A DNA stretch of 64,000 nt, taken from contig NZ_BAAAXV010000001.1 of assembly GCF_039535785.1 (NCBI RefSeq), positions 3,286,001 through 3,350,000 on the forward strand. Direction: 5' to 3'. Under the pieces are notes generated by a model. That model had not been told where the DNA came from. It saw only the letters and a program-made list of their open reading frames with translations, and ran no database searches. The position numbers and the translations under genes are program-made. This DNA is from Nonomuraea helvata. Lineage in GTDB: Bacteria; Actinomycetota; Actinomycetes; Streptosporangiales; Streptosporangiaceae. Position 1 is the first letter of the stretch, and every line of letters begins with the position of its first letter. Shown here one piece after another: positions 17,035 through 26,175 of this stretch.

Positions 17035-18201
17035 TCAGGCATCGAATCGAGGGGCTGAAGGCACAGACGGACGGTGGGCGCGGAAGAATTCGATGATGTC
17101 GTGGGCCAGCAGGTCGGGTTCTTCGTGGGCGGCGAAGTGTCCGCCGCGGGGCATGTGCGTGTAGCGCGTGACGTTGTAGGTGCGCTCGGCCCAGCTGCGT
17201 GGGGGCCGGCTCAGGTCGGCGGGGAACAGGGCGACGGCCGTGGGCACCCTCACCCGTTCGACACGTTTTGTCATGCCGTGGGCGTACTCGTAGTAGGGCC
17301 TGAAGGAGGTCGAGATCGTGCCGGTGAACCAGTAGAGGGAGGCCTGGGTGAGGATGAAGTCGTCGCTGAAGCGCGAGGACAGGTCGCCTCCGCAGTCGCT
17401 CCACGCGCGGTACTTCTCGACGATCCAGGCGAGCAGGCCGGCGGGTGAGTCGGCCAGGCCGTGGGCCAGGGTGAGGGGACGGGTGTTCTGCTGGTGCTGG
17501 TACCCGCCTTCCTGCTCCTGCCAGGCCGCCACGGAGGCGAGGTGGGCCTGTTCCTGCGGGGTGAGGCCGTCCGGGTCGTAGTCGGCCGGGGCGGCCACGG
17601 CCAGCAGGTGGATGCCGACCAGCGCCTCGGGGTGGGCCTCGGCGAGCCGTGAGGTGACGCCGGCGCCCAGGTCTCCGCCGTGCGCCGTGTACCGCTCGAA
17701 GCCGAGTTCGTCGCGCATCAGCCGGTGCCAGAGTTCGTGTGTCTGCTGAGTATTCGTGAGCGTGGGCCGCTGGGGTGAGAAGGCGAATCCGGGCAGTGAG
17801 GGAACGATCACGGTGAAGGCGTCCTCGGCTGCTCCTCCGTACCGGGATGGGGTGGCCAGCTGGTGGGCGAGGGGGATGAGTTCGAGGAAGGAGCTGGGCC
17901 AGCCGTGCGTGAGGACGATCGGCAGCGCGTCCGGGTGCTCGCCGTCGAAGCGGAGGTAGTGCACCGGTGTTCCGTCGAGGTCCGCGAGATGTGACGGGAG
18001 GGCGTTGATGGCGGCTTCGTGGGCTCGCCAGTCGTAGCCGGAGGCCCAGTACGCGACGAGGCGGCGGAGTTCCACGGTGTCGGTGCCGGCCTGCCAGCCG
18101 TGCACGGGCCACGGCTGGGGCCATCGCGTGGCCCTCAACCGGGCGCGGAGCTCGTTCAGCTCTGCGTCACTGACCGTGATCATGGGTGTGTTGCTCGGCA
18201 T
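17035..18201 (-). CDS. Epoxide hydrolase (alpha/beta-hydrolase with EHN domain)
   Basis: A 388-aa soluble enzyme that would open epoxides to diols. The EHN N-terminal region (ELNELRARLRATRWPQPW, YWASGYDWRAHEAAINALP) is followed by the hydrolase fold: oxyanion segment LTHGWPSSFLEL, nucleophile Asp177 in HGGDLGAG, and the catalytic histidine in MPRGGHFAAHEEP. ATG 18201 follows AAGGAGAA. It is 76 bases behind the Dabb gene on the same strand, opposite a TetR regulator. A decayed second copy lies at 29278-29874. Confidence 0.92.
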   Translation of the reverse strand: MPSNTPMITVSDAELNELRARLRATRWPQPWPVHGWQAGTDTVELRRLVAYWASGYDWRAHEAAINALPSHLADLDGTPVHYLRFDGEHPDALPIVLTHGWPSSFLELIPLAHQLATPSRYGGAAEDAFTVIVPSLPGFAFSPQRPTLTNTQQTHELWHRLMRDELGFERYTAHGGDLGAGVTSRLAEAHPEALVGIHLLAVAAPADYDPDGLTPQEQAHLASVAAWQEQEGGYQHQQNTRPLTLAHGLADSPAGLLAWIVEKYRAWSDCGGDLSSRFSDDFILTQASLYWFTGTISTSFRPYYEYAHGMTKRVERVRVPTAVALFPADLSRPPRSWAERTYNVTRYTHMPRGGHFAAHEEPDLLAHDIIEFFRAHRPSVPSAPRFDA

Positions 18202-18277
18202 GGCGTTCTCCTTGGTGTGCTGCGTGTGCCGGCGCACGTCGCCCTCACTGCGGCCGCTGTCTCGCGCCGATGCCGGC

Positions 18278-18700
18278 TCATGTGGGCGTGGAGTCGTCGT
18301 CGGGCACGCCGCTGCCTTCGTAGGAGCCGAGGTTCTCGATCAGGTCGAGGAGTTCGGGGTGGTCGATGAACCGGTCGCGGTGCACTTGGGCGATCTTGTC
18401 GCCGATCTCGGGGTCGGGGTCGTCGGTGAGGTCCAGTGAGACCATGTTGGCCGCGAGCGGTATACCGATCGCGTCGATCTGACGGTGCAGCGCGTCGTAC
18501 ATGTAGGTGCGGTAGGCGTCGATGTCCTTGAGCGCGTACATGGTGCCGTAGTGGAACTCGCCGCCGAAGTCACGACCGACCATGAAGAACTCGACAGCGT
18601 CGAGCTTGTCGCCGAGCGTGCGCAACAGGTCGAGCGCGTGCTGGACCTGGCCTTCGGGAGCGTCGGGCTTCAGGGCGATGCGGATCTGGTGGTAGATCAT
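18278..18700 (-). CDS. Dabb (A/B-barrel) domain protein
   Basis: 140-aa cytoplasmic protein with the stress-responsive A/B-barrel pattern: MIYHQIRIALKPDAPEGQV, GRDFGGEFHYGTMYALKDIDAYRTYM, LHRQIDAIGIPLAANMVSLDL. Dabb proteins are small dimeric barrels related to cyclases and monooxygenases. It precedes the epoxide hydrolase gene in a likely two-gene operon, divergent from the TetR gene at 18855. GAAGGAGAACTGCC precedes its start. Confidence 0.8.
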   Translation of the reverse strand: MIYHQIRIALKPDAPEGQVQHALDLLRTLGDKLDAVEFFMVGRDFGGEFHYGTMYALKDIDAYRTYMYDALHRQIDAIGIPLAANMVSLDLTDDPDPEIGDKIAQVHRDRFIDHPELLDLIENLGSYEGSGVPDDDSTPT

Positions 18701-18721
18701 GGCAGTTCTCCTTCGAACGGA

Positions 18722-18789
18722 CGTTGATACAACGAGTGGTTGCGTTGAGGACTCTAGGTTCTGCTTCCTCTTAACACAACTGTCTGTTG
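18722..18789. promoter_or_regulatory. Divergent promoter region with CAAC/GTTG dyads (likely TetR operators)
   Basis: Between the Dabb and tetR genes lie CGTTG-ATA-CAACG (18722-18734, perfect), CAAC-GAGTG-GTTG (18730-18742) and CAAC-TGTCT-GTTG (18777-18789). Repeated dyads of one half-site in a divergent intergenic region fit binding by the adjacent TetR protein. Binding itself is inferred. Confidence 0.45.
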
Positions 18790-18854
18790 CCTTAATTCCC
18801 GGCTTAATGCACCTGCGAGTTGTACTAGGATTTGCGTCGCTCTAACCTGGCCGT

Positions 18855-19514
18855 ATGGCAGGAGAACCGCTGCAAGACGTTCAGCATCTGCACGCCGACG
18901 CGGCCACGGTTCGGCCGGGCGGACGGACGGCGCGCGTGCGCGAAGCCGTCATCGATGCCACCATCGCGGAGTTGAGCGAGGTCGGCTACGCCGCGCTGCG
19001 CGTCGATGCGGTGGCCGAGCGCGCGGGCGTCAACAAGACGACGATCTACCGCCGCTGGGGCAACAAGGTCGGCCTGGTGTCCACCGCCCTCATTGAGCGC
19101 CGTGGCCAGTTGGTGCCGCCCGCCGACACCGGCAGCCTGCGCGGGGATCTCATCGAGCTGCTCAAAGAGATCCGGCTCGGCCTCAACGTCCCCTGGGTCG
19201 CCGCGCTGCTGCGCGAAGCCGGCCCGCGCACTGCCGCGAACGCCGATCTGTACGAACTCCTCGACAGGTTCTGGCCGGCCCGGTTCAAGGTCTCAGGAGT
19301 CATCTTCGAGCGCGCCGTCGAACGCGGCGAACTACCCGCCGACACCGACCCCGACTTCCTGCTGGAGATGCTCTCGGGGCCGCTCTACTTCCACTGGCTC
19401 ATGCTCGGCCACCCGCTGGACGACGACTTCCTCGAGCGAATGGCCGACTTCATCCTCCATGGCGCACAGGCCAGACCACCCGGCGCAGGGGCGTCGGAGA
19501 GCGGCGGCAGGTAG
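18855..19514 (+). CDS. TetR-family transcriptional regulator
   Basis: A 219-aa repressor. The HTH (ELSEVGYAALRVDAVAERAGVNKTTIYRRWGNK) follows a roughly 45-residue N-terminal extension; the C-terminal domain is of the TetR_C_11/16 kind (ERAVERGELPADTDPDFLLEM). Divergent to the Dabb and epoxide hydrolase genes, which it probably represses through the CAAC/GTTG dyads. The ligand may be an epoxide-containing compound, as a guess from context. Confidence 0.9.
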   Translation: MAGEPLQDVQHLHADAATVRPGGRTARVREAVIDATIAELSEVGYAALRVDAVAERAGVNKTTIYRRWGNKVGLVSTALIERRGQLVPPADTGSLRGDLIELLKEIRLGLNVPWVAALLREAGPRTAANADLYELLDRFWPARFKVSGVIFERAVERGELPADTDPDFLLEMLSGPLYFHWLMLGHPLDDDFLERMADFILHGAQARPPGAGASESGGR

Positions 19515-19549
19515 CCAGTTTCAGGCAGTGTGCTGGTAGGCGGTGTACG

Positions 19550-19800
19550 TGAGAGATGCTGGGCCGCTGCGGCTGCCAGGAGCCGGATCGACCCCCCACC
19601 GACCACGAGAAAGCGCTCTCCTGGTCGCGCCTGTGCGCGGCGCACAGCGTGCCAGGCGACGGCGCCGGGTTCGACCAAGCATGCGTCTTTCACGTCCAGC
19701 TGCGAGGGCAGAGCCAACAGCGTGTATTCCGGCACCACCACCGCTTCGGCCAGGCCGCCGTCTCGGTAAATCCCGAGGCTTCCGTGGCCGACTTCAGTGC
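19550..19800 (-). pseudogene. Zinc-type alcohol dehydrogenase fragment
   Basis: The minus strand reads CTEVGHGSLGIYRDGGLAEAV, then VVPEYTLLALPSQLDVKDAC, LVEPGAVAWHAVRRA and RFLVVGGGSIRLLAAAAAQHL: the middle of an MDR dehydrogenase up to the start of its Rossmann fold. Both ends are missing, and the GGGSIG glycine is changed to R. Confidence 0.7.
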
Positions 19801-19990
19801 ATGTCCGCGTACGACCTCATCTCCCGAACGGGGTACGACCTCACGTCCAGAGGGTCGGCGTGTCATTGACGTGTTCGAGCTGAGTTAGTGATCATCCTTC
19901 GATCTGTCAGCCGGCAAGCAGACGAGATCGAAGGATGACCACGGGGACTGCACCCTCAGCCTGCAGATACTTCTTGACGGTCTTCCAGTC

Positions 19991-20608
19991 GTGCCCGCGC
20001 CGCGACGTGCCGATGATCGTTGGCGTGATTTCGTCCGCGCCCACGCCGCGAGCACGCTGGCTTGTGATTTCTTCACGGTGGACACCGTCACGCTGCGCCG
20101 GTTGTACGTCTTCTTCGTGGTGGAGGTCGGCACCCGGTTCGTGCACGTGCTCGGCGGGACCGCTCACCCTGATGGCGCATGGGTTACCCAGCAAGCCCGT
20201 AACCTTCTCGTCAATCTGGAGGACCGGGCCAACACGTTCCGGTTCCTGATTCGGGATCGGGACACGAAGTTCACCAGCAGCTTTGATGAGGTCTTCGCAG
20301 GCAACGGCATTCACGTGCTGAAGATCCCGCCACGGTCGCCTCGCACGAACGCGTTCGCCGAGGGATGGGTACGCACCACACGCACGGAATGCACCGACCG
20401 ACTACTCATCTTCGGCGAGCGACACCTTCGCACCGTGCTGGACGAATACGCCGATCACTACAACCGACACCGGCCACACCGCTCCCTCGCCCTCCGAGCT
20501 CCCACCAATGATGCCTCCAACGTGATCCCGCTGCCGCTGGGCCGGATCGAGCGCCGCCACGTTCTCGGCGGTCTGATCAACGAGTACCAGCGCACGGCTA
20601 ACCAATGA
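19991..20608 (+). pseudogene. Integrase-core transposase, 5'-truncated
   Basis: 205-residue frame with an rve-type DDE core: ACDFFTVDTV (first Asp), LIRDRDTKFTSSFDEVF (second Asp), SPRTNAFAEGWVRTTRTECTDRLL (Glu), and a tail NRHRPHRSLALRAPTND. The N-terminal HTH region expected upstream is missing, and the region before 19991 has only fragments. It resembles transposases that follow the phage-integrase layout (IS3/IS481-like). Confidence 0.75.
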
Positions 20609-20771
20609 GGTGCCGTCACGAATGCGCAGGTCAACGCCTTTGGGCCTGGTTTTGACACCCTTCACGCAACGCAGCCCGCCCGGCACGTGACCGACCTCAA
20701 CGACCAGCGAACCGTCCGCCGATAACCCGTCGTCGCGGGGCATGATCAGCGAATACCGCCACGCCGCTTAA
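20609..20771 (+). pseudogene. 3' remnant of a second, similar transposase
   Basis: The end of this stretch reads MISEYRHAA then TAA (20742-20771), mirroring the INEYQRTANQ end of the transposase just upstream. The DNA GATCAGCGAATACCGCCACG resembles GATCAACGAGTACCAGCGCA at 20577. It appears that two related IS copies recombined here and left a tail. Confidence 0.35.
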
Positions 20772-20851
20772 CCGCAGCTCAGGCCCCGTAACTCAATATT
20801 CGAGCGGTACACCCACCTCAGCGCATGTGGATGCGTAACGATTGGCTGGCG

Positions 20852-21493
20852 TCACTCGTCCGTACCGTCGACTACCTCATTCAAGTCATCCAGCTCAACC
20901 TCACCCGACTTCCAGAAACGCCGCAGCGGTCCGCAGCAGTACCACACCAGGAAGCCGGCCACCGCGAATATGACACCAGCCATCGGCACGTCGCCTTTGC
21001 AGAGCATGACAATCCCCCCGATGGCCATGGCCAGCGTCATTGGCACCAAGAGGACCAAGGTGAGCACGACCCAGAATCGCCGCATGCTGTGCAGGGTGTT
21101 TTCGGCGGCGTCCTGCACCGCCTGTCTGACTCCATGATCCGTTTGCACGGAGGGCGGGGATGCGTCGGCGTCTCGCACGCCGCCGTCCCGGGAAACAGAT
21201 GGAGGCGAAGGGGCCTCGGACGGCCCCTTCGACCGCAGGGATCCGTCGGCGCCCGGAGTGCAGAACGCAGGCCTAGCAGGCGGGTCCGGCTGGGCAGTGG
21301 TCGGCGCCCGTGAGGGGCTGGTCTTTCCCAGAAAGGCCCGGAAGCCCTTCCAGGTGAAGGACGCCGCGCCGAACCACAGCGCCAGCTTCCCCAACATGTC
21401 CGGCCACCAGAACCAGGCCACCAGGCCACAGAGCCCGGCCAGCCCGAAGAGTGCAAGGCCGAGAGAGATCCGGTCTTTCGACATGCGCACCAC
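20852..21493 (-). CDS. Hypothetical membrane protein
   Basis: 213 aa with two hydrophobic segments near the N-terminus (SLGLALFGLAGLCGLVAWFWW; LGKLALWFGAASFTWKGF), a polar proline-rich linker of about 70 residues, and two more near the C-terminus (FWVVLTLVLLVPMTLAMAIGG; MAGVIFAVAGFLVWYCCG). The tail is acidic. Not recognised; the topology suggests an integral membrane protein with a cytoplasmic loop. Start may be 21493 or the Met three residues on. Confidence 0.55.
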   Translation of the reverse strand: MVRMSKDRISLGLALFGLAGLCGLVAWFWWPDMLGKLALWFGAASFTWKGFRAFLGKTSPSRAPTTAQPDPPARPAFCTPGADGSLRSKGPSEAPSPPSVSRDGGVRDADASPPSVQTDHGVRQAVQDAAENTLHSMRRFWVVLTLVLLVPMTLAMAIGGIVMLCKGDVPMAGVIFAVAGFLVWYCCGPLRRFWKSGEVELDDLNEVVDGTDE

Positions 21494-22154
21494 TCAACGT
21501 TGTCAGAGGTCTCCCAGTTGAGACGTGTGGCGGATACCCATGGTTCCAAAAGAAGACGGATGGTGGCTGAATGGCCCCGTTCAGCGGAGTGTTCGCACCG
21601 TGCGTATGGGCATCGACCCCGGGACGGCACGACGTCGAATGCCCTCGACAGCGCCATCGTCAGGCCGGTCTTGTGTTTGATTAAAAGAGATAGATATTGG
21701 TCTCAGGCGCACGCGGATCGAACCCGGAACCTATGGATTAAAAGCTGCAGAGTCCCCTACTCGACGCACTACCGCGTCCTGTTTCACAGTACCACTACAT
21801 GCCATTTGACCCGCGTTCACCGCACCTGGCCGTTGACAGCGCTGGGCAGCGATCACGGTATTGATCCGACTTACTCTGCGTGGTGTGTCGAGTGGACTAT
21901 GTTATGTCTTTCTCAAGATCCTCTTGGTGTGTCGTCAAGGACGATGAGGGGGAGAGGGTTGGCGAGGAAACGGTTCGACATGGTCGATGTGGTGGAGATC
22001 CTCACGCGCTGGGAGGCCGGAAAGGGCGCGTTCGACGGTGTAGCGGGCCCGCCATGGCGTCCTGAAGCCGAGACGACAACCGTGTATGCGGTGGCAGATC
22101 CCCTGTCGGCCCGAGTTCCTGAGATCGGCAGTAGGTAGCGCCGTTATCGCAGCG
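21494..22154. other. Intergenic region with tRNA-like and IS remnants
   Basis: Two weak remnants. On the minus strand around 21700-21770 there is an anticodon-loop-like CTTTTAA followed 11-12 bases later by CCGGGTTCGATCC, a degenerate tRNA-Lys-like piece whose stems do not pair well. On the plus strand 21965-22010 reads RFDMVDVVEILTRWEAGKG, like the N-terminus of an IS21-type transposase that is then lost. The rest shows nothing. Confidence 0.4.
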
Positions 22155-22571
22155 TCACGTGTCGCGGGCCGTGGAGTTAGGGGGAGGTTGGTCCGCGTGG
22201 TCGTAGGCTTCCTGCGACGCCGACACCTCGCCGAGGTGCGCGATCGCCCATTCCTCCAGCGCGCGCAGCGGTTCGCGCAGAGTGCGGCCCGCCTCGGTCA
22301 GCGCGTACTCGACGCGGACCGGAACCTCGGGGTAGACGGTACGGCGTACGAGCCCGTCCCGTTCCAGTCCGCGGAGAGTCTGGGTGAGCATCTTCTGCGA
22401 GATGCCCTCAATGCGTCGGCGCAGCTCCGAGAACCGAGCGCTGCCATCCCACAGGGCGCCCACGATGAGCACCGTCCAACGGTCGCCGATGCGATCCAGG
22501 ATGTGGCGGGTCGGACAGTCCGCACGATAGGGGCTGCTGCGGAGCACTGACTCGGCCTGAGTGGTTACCAC
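22155..22571 (-). CDS. HxlR-family transcriptional regulator
   Basis: A 138-aa winged-helix regulator. Conserved segments are CPTRHILDRIGDRWTVLIV, LWDGSARFSELRRRIEGISQKMLTQTLRGLERDGLV and YALTEAGRTLREPL, the full HxlR domain. HxlR proteins respond to redox or reactive electrophiles, the Cys in YRADCPTRHILDRIG being the usual sensor. It is divergent to an NAD(P)-binding protein gene 88 bases away, its likely target. Confidence 0.92.
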   Translation of the reverse strand: MVTTQAESVLRSSPYRADCPTRHILDRIGDRWTVLIVGALWDGSARFSELRRRIEGISQKMLTQTLRGLERDGLVRRTVYPEVPVRVEYALTEAGRTLREPLRALEEWAIAHLGEVSASQEAYDHADQPPPNSTARDT

Positions 22572-22659
22572 AAAGTGCCTTCTTCCTATCAGAGAGCTGC
22601 CCTCCTACGGCAATCACAGGGCGTCGCCTGACGCCATCCGTCCCGGAGAAAGGCACCTC

Positions 22660-23148
22660 GTGTCCCGTATCACCGTCATCGGCGGCACCGGCTACGCCGG
22701 TTCAGCCATCGTCGCGGAGGCCGCCTCTCGCGGCCACCAGGTAACCGGGCTGAGCCGCTCGCTCCCCGACGCGCCAATCCCAGGCGTACCCCTGTACGTC
22801 GTCGGCGGCTACTCCTCCCTGCGCCCCGCACCCGGGGCGGCCCGCTTCGTCACCGACCTCAGCCACATCCCCGCAGAGCTCCACGACGAGATCCGCGCCG
22901 GAGCCGCGCTCATCATCGAGGACCTCCCAGCCACGCCCCCGACCCTCGACTGGGTCTTCGTGAGCCCGGCGCTCAGGTTCGGCGCACGTATGCCCGGCGA
23001 ACGACTCGGCCGTTATCGGCTCGGCGACGACGTCGCGGTTCAGCCCGAGGACGGCGGTGCGATCTCCGCCGCGGACTACGCCCTCGGGTTCGTCGACCTG
23101 ATCGAGAAAGGCGACCACCACAGGGCACAGGTCAACCTCGGCCACTAG
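22660..23148 (+). CDS. NAD(P)-binding protein, internally shortened
   Basis: 162 aa starting at GTG 22660 (GGAGAAAGG upstream). It opens with the Rossmann motif VIGGTGYAGSAIVAEA and ends with YRLGDDVAVQPEDGGAISAADYALGFVDLIEKG, as in NmrA-like reductases of about 215 aa. Between PGVPLYV and VGGYSSLRPAPGAARFV some 50 residues usual for the family, containing the rest of the nucleotide-binding fold, are absent without a frame change. Probably a deleted and non-functional version, although the frame stays open. Divergent to hxlR. Confidence 0.65.
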   Translation: MSRITVIGGTGYAGSAIVAEAASRGHQVTGLSRSLPDAPIPGVPLYVVGGYSSLRPAPGAARFVTDLSHIPAELHDEIRAGAALIIEDLPATPPTLDWVFVSPALRFGARMPGERLGRYRLGDDVAVQPEDGGAISAADYALGFVDLIEKGDHHRAQVNLGH

Positions 23149-23256
23149 GCAGGCCCGTTGTCCCGTCTCTGAAGATCTTGCCTCTCGACGGAGCCCTGAC
23201 CAAGCCAGAGGCAATCTCGGGTGAGACGGAACCGCGGCCGAATCTCATTCAAACAA

Positions 23257-23287
23257 GGGCTCTGTCTCAGTTAACCTTGACAGACCC
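23257..23287. terminator. Hairpin between convergent genes
   Basis: GGG-TCTGTC and GACAGA-CCC pair around a 12-base loop, with one bulged C. It lies between the end of the plus-strand NAD(P)-binding gene and the end of the minus-strand LuxR gene and could be a bidirectional terminator. It could equally be an IS end scar. Confidence 0.3.
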
Positions 23288-23311
23288 AAAAGCGGTCTTC
23301 AGCCAGCGGGC

Positions 23312-26002
23312 TCAGGCTGGTGCCGCCGTTCTGGAGGGTGCGAGCAGGCCCAGGGCGCGGGCCGTCTCAACGGCCTCCGCCCGGCGGTGCGTGCCGAGCT
23401 TGGCGTACAAGTTACGGATGTGCGTCTTGACCGTGTTGGTCGAGACTGAGAGTTCGCGGGCGATTTCCGGGGTGGTCAGGTTGGTGGGCAGGTAGCGCAG
23501 TACGCGGACCTCGCTGCCGCTGAGCGGTTCCCGCAGCGGCTCAGGTCTGGTCGGCGAGCGAGCGGGCCGCGTGCCGGCCAGCAGCAGGGTCTGGATCTCG
23601 GCGATGAGAGAAGCGTGCGCGGTGCGATGCCGGACGTGGCGCTCGAACAGACCCGGAGCCGGGTAGAGCAGGAACGGGAGGAGCACGCCGTCGGGCTCGG
23701 CCAGGTCCAGGGCGCGCTCCAGGGCGGTTTCCGCGGCGGCCTGGTCGCCGAGCGCTTCCCGGGCGATCGCTTCAAGCAGGAACGCCTGCGCTTTCCTGGC
23801 CGGCCAGGCTAGCGGCGCGGTGCCGTCAAGGACCGGGGCGAGTGCTGCGGTGGCGGCCTGCGGGTCACCCTGGGCGAGGCGCAGCGCGGCGGTGGAGTTG
23901 CGGGTTGTCCCGTGGCTGCGGTCCTCGTCGCTGTCGTTGAGCCCGGTCAGGAACCGCGCGGCGCGGTCCGTCTCGCCGAGGCGCAACAGGCTGTGCACCA
24001 GCAGTTCCCGTGTCGGGGGCAGCAGGTAGTGCCGGGAGGCGAGGTGCCTGGACAGCGGCACGCCGGCCTCGAAGGCGGCGAGCGCCTGCGTGGTTCTGCC
24101 GCGTGCCAGTTCAAGGACCCCGCGGACGTAACGGATGGCCAAGACGACCGCAGGCTCGGTTTCTGTGCTGAGGAAGCGCTCGGCGCGCTGCACCCAGGGC
24201 TCGGCTTCCGCGGGCCTCACCTGGTAGGCCAGCACCGCACCAATCGTCACGGAGGCGACGCGGGCGGCCGGCTCACTGGCCCACCCATGCCGCTCGGCCA
24301 ACTCGACCGCCTGCGTGCCGAGTTCCACCGCGCGGGCTGTCGACCGCAGGAGGTTCGTCGCCGCCAGGTAGGCCAGGCCGGTGAACTCCAGGTAGGGCCG
24401 CCGAATCTGGCGGGCTAGCGCGATGCCGCGTTCCAGGTTCGGTCTCGCATCATCGGGCGCGTCTGCCCAGAACTCGGCGATGCCGAGGCTGATCAGCGCC
24501 AGCGCCCGCAGGTCCTCCCCCAGGCCAGTCACCGCGATGCCCGCGCCGCTGGCCTGGACCATGGCTTCCAGCCTGGCGGCCTGCTCAGTTACGGCTGGCA
24601 GGTCCGCACGCTGGCGGGCAAGCAGCAGCCCGACAAGGCCAAGCAGCAGCCGCACCTGCCCCCGCCGGGCTTCTGGCACGCTCTGCGATCCCCGCTGCGC
24701 CTGGCCCAGGTACCCTTCCGCGGCTTCCAGCGACCCTCGGGCCAGCTCGTCCGCCGCGGCTACCGCGGCCAGTCCGGCATCCGCCGCGGCCAGCCCGGAC
24801 GGGAAGCCGGCTAGCAGCTCGTGCACGGCGCTGGCCTGGCCGTCCAGGTGCAGGGCGGGCCAGTGGTCGGTGAGCAGTTGGGCGGCGAGGTCCCAGCCCT
24901 CGGCGTCCTGGGCCTGCCGCACCGCCTCAACCAGGTAGCCGTGCCCGGCCAGCCACTCTGCCGCTGCCCGGTGCAGCCCGGCCACCGCTCCCGGTTCGGT
25001 GCGGCGCAGTTCCAGCCGCAGCAGGCCGGCGAACATCTGGTGGTAACGGAACCAGGAGCGTGTCGCGTCCAGCGAGACCACGAACGCGCCTGCCGCCTCC
25101 AGATCCTGCAGGATCCGTTCGGCGCCCTCGGCTCCGGTCAGCAGGCTGGCCAGCTCGCCGTTGACCCGCTCCAGGATGCTGGTGCGCAGCAGCAGCATCC
25201 GCACCTGCGCGGGCTGCCGGTCCAGCACCTCAGCCAGCAGGTACTCGGCCACCGTGCGCTCAGTTCCGGAGAACTCGGCCGCGAACCGCTCCGGATCCGG
25301 GTGCCCGGCCAGCGACAAGGCGGCCAGCCTCAGACCTGCCGCCCAGCCCTCCGTTCGCTGGTGCAAGCCCGCCAGCGCCGACGGCGGCAGCTTCGTTCCC
25401 GCCGTCGCCAGCAACTCGCCGGCTTCGGCCAGCGAGAACCGCAGGTCGCCATCCCGGATCTCGGTCAGCTCGCCATCCAGCCGGAGCCGATGCAAGCCCA
25501 GCCGTACGTCGTGTCGCGCGGCTAACACGAACCGCAGCCCCTGTGGCGCGCGCATCACCAGCAGTTCAAGCTGCCGGAGCGACTCCTCGCCGAGCTCGTG
25601 CACGTCATCGACCACGAGCCACAGCTCGTCTTCCAGTCCTGCGAGGTCCCCGAGCAGCTGTTCCGCTATTGTCTGCCCGTCCAGGCCCGGTGCCCCCGTC
25701 ACTGCGCCCACGAGCCCCGCTCCCGGTGCGGTCGCACGCAATGCGGTAACCACTGACAGCCAGAACCGCTGCGGGTCGCGTTCCTCCCGCCCCGCCGCAA
25801 CGTACGCTGCCCGCCCCGCCAGCCTCCGCTGGCTGATCCATGACCGCAGCAGCACCGTCTTCCCGCTGCCCGCAGGCGCCGACAGCATCGTCACCCGCGC
25901 CGACTCGTCAAGCCGGCCAAACAGCGCAGGCCGGGCCACTACCCCGCCCGGGCCAGCCTCGCCGCCTACCTTGGCCGTGAGCTCCGGTCCGTTCAGTCCC
26001 AC
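23312..26002 (-). CDS. LuxR-family transcriptional regulator of the MalT/LAL type
   Basis: About 896 aa. An N-terminal STAND ATPase has Walker A SAPAGSGKTVLL and Walker B ELWLVVDDVHEL; a long run of TPR-like helical repeats follows; the C-terminal LuxR HTH reads LTTPEIARELSVSTNTVKTHIRNLYAKLG. Such large ATP-binding regulators activate catabolic or secondary-metabolite genes when they bind an inducer. I use GTG 26002 as start because homology begins soon after; an ATG at 26089 would add 29 residues. A fragment of a close relative lies at 27976-28060. Confidence 0.88.
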   Translation of the reverse strand: MGLNGPELTAKVGGEAGPGGVVARPALFGRLDESARVTMLSAPAGSGKTVLLRSWISQRRLAGRAAYVAAGREERDPQRFWLSVVTALRATAPGAGLVGAVTGAPGLDGQTIAEQLLGDLAGLEDELWLVVDDVHELGEESLRQLELLVMRAPQGLRFVLAARHDVRLGLHRLRLDGELTEIRDGDLRFSLAEAGELLATAGTKLPPSALAGLHQRTEGWAAGLRLAALSLAGHPDPERFAAEFSGTERTVAEYLLAEVLDRQPAQVRMLLLRTSILERVNGELASLLTGAEGAERILQDLEAAGAFVVSLDATRSWFRYHQMFAGLLRLELRRTEPGAVAGLHRAAAEWLAGHGYLVEAVRQAQDAEGWDLAAQLLTDHWPALHLDGQASAVHELLAGFPSGLAAADAGLAAVAAADELARGSLEAAEGYLGQAQRGSQSVPEARRGQVRLLLGLVGLLLARQRADLPAVTEQAARLEAMVQASGAGIAVTGLGEDLRALALISLGIAEFWADAPDDARPNLERGIALARQIRRPYLEFTGLAYLAATNLLRSTARAVELGTQAVELAERHGWASEPAARVASVTIGAVLAYQVRPAEAEPWVQRAERFLSTETEPAVVLAIRYVRGVLELARGRTTQALAAFEAGVPLSRHLASRHYLLPPTRELLVHSLLRLGETDRAARFLTGLNDSDEDRSHGTTRNSTAALRLAQGDPQAATAALAPVLDGTAPLAWPARKAQAFLLEAIAREALGDQAAAETALERALDLAEPDGVLLPFLLYPAPGLFERHVRHRTAHASLIAEIQTLLLAGTRPARSPTRPEPLREPLSGSEVRVLRYLPTNLTTPEIARELSVSTNTVKTHIRNLYAKLGTHRRAEAVETARALGLLAPSRTAAPA

Positions 26003-26175
26003 AGTCTGATCATTGCATTTCCCGCGCCTGGACCGCAGTCGCGCGAGGAACTGTCGCCGGCCAGGGTGCCAGCCGCTACGCGCAATCACCCTGATCAGAT
26101 GGGCTTGGTGTCACCCGGTCGATGTGAATTCGTTCCGGCCAGTCCTGTAGGCACGCGCACCCGTGCGGCAGCAAC

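Noticed and set aside
21700..21770. Functional tRNA-Lys
   Set aside because: Anticodon-loop and T-loop-like sequences are present but anticodon, T and acceptor stems do not pair; treated as a remnant only.
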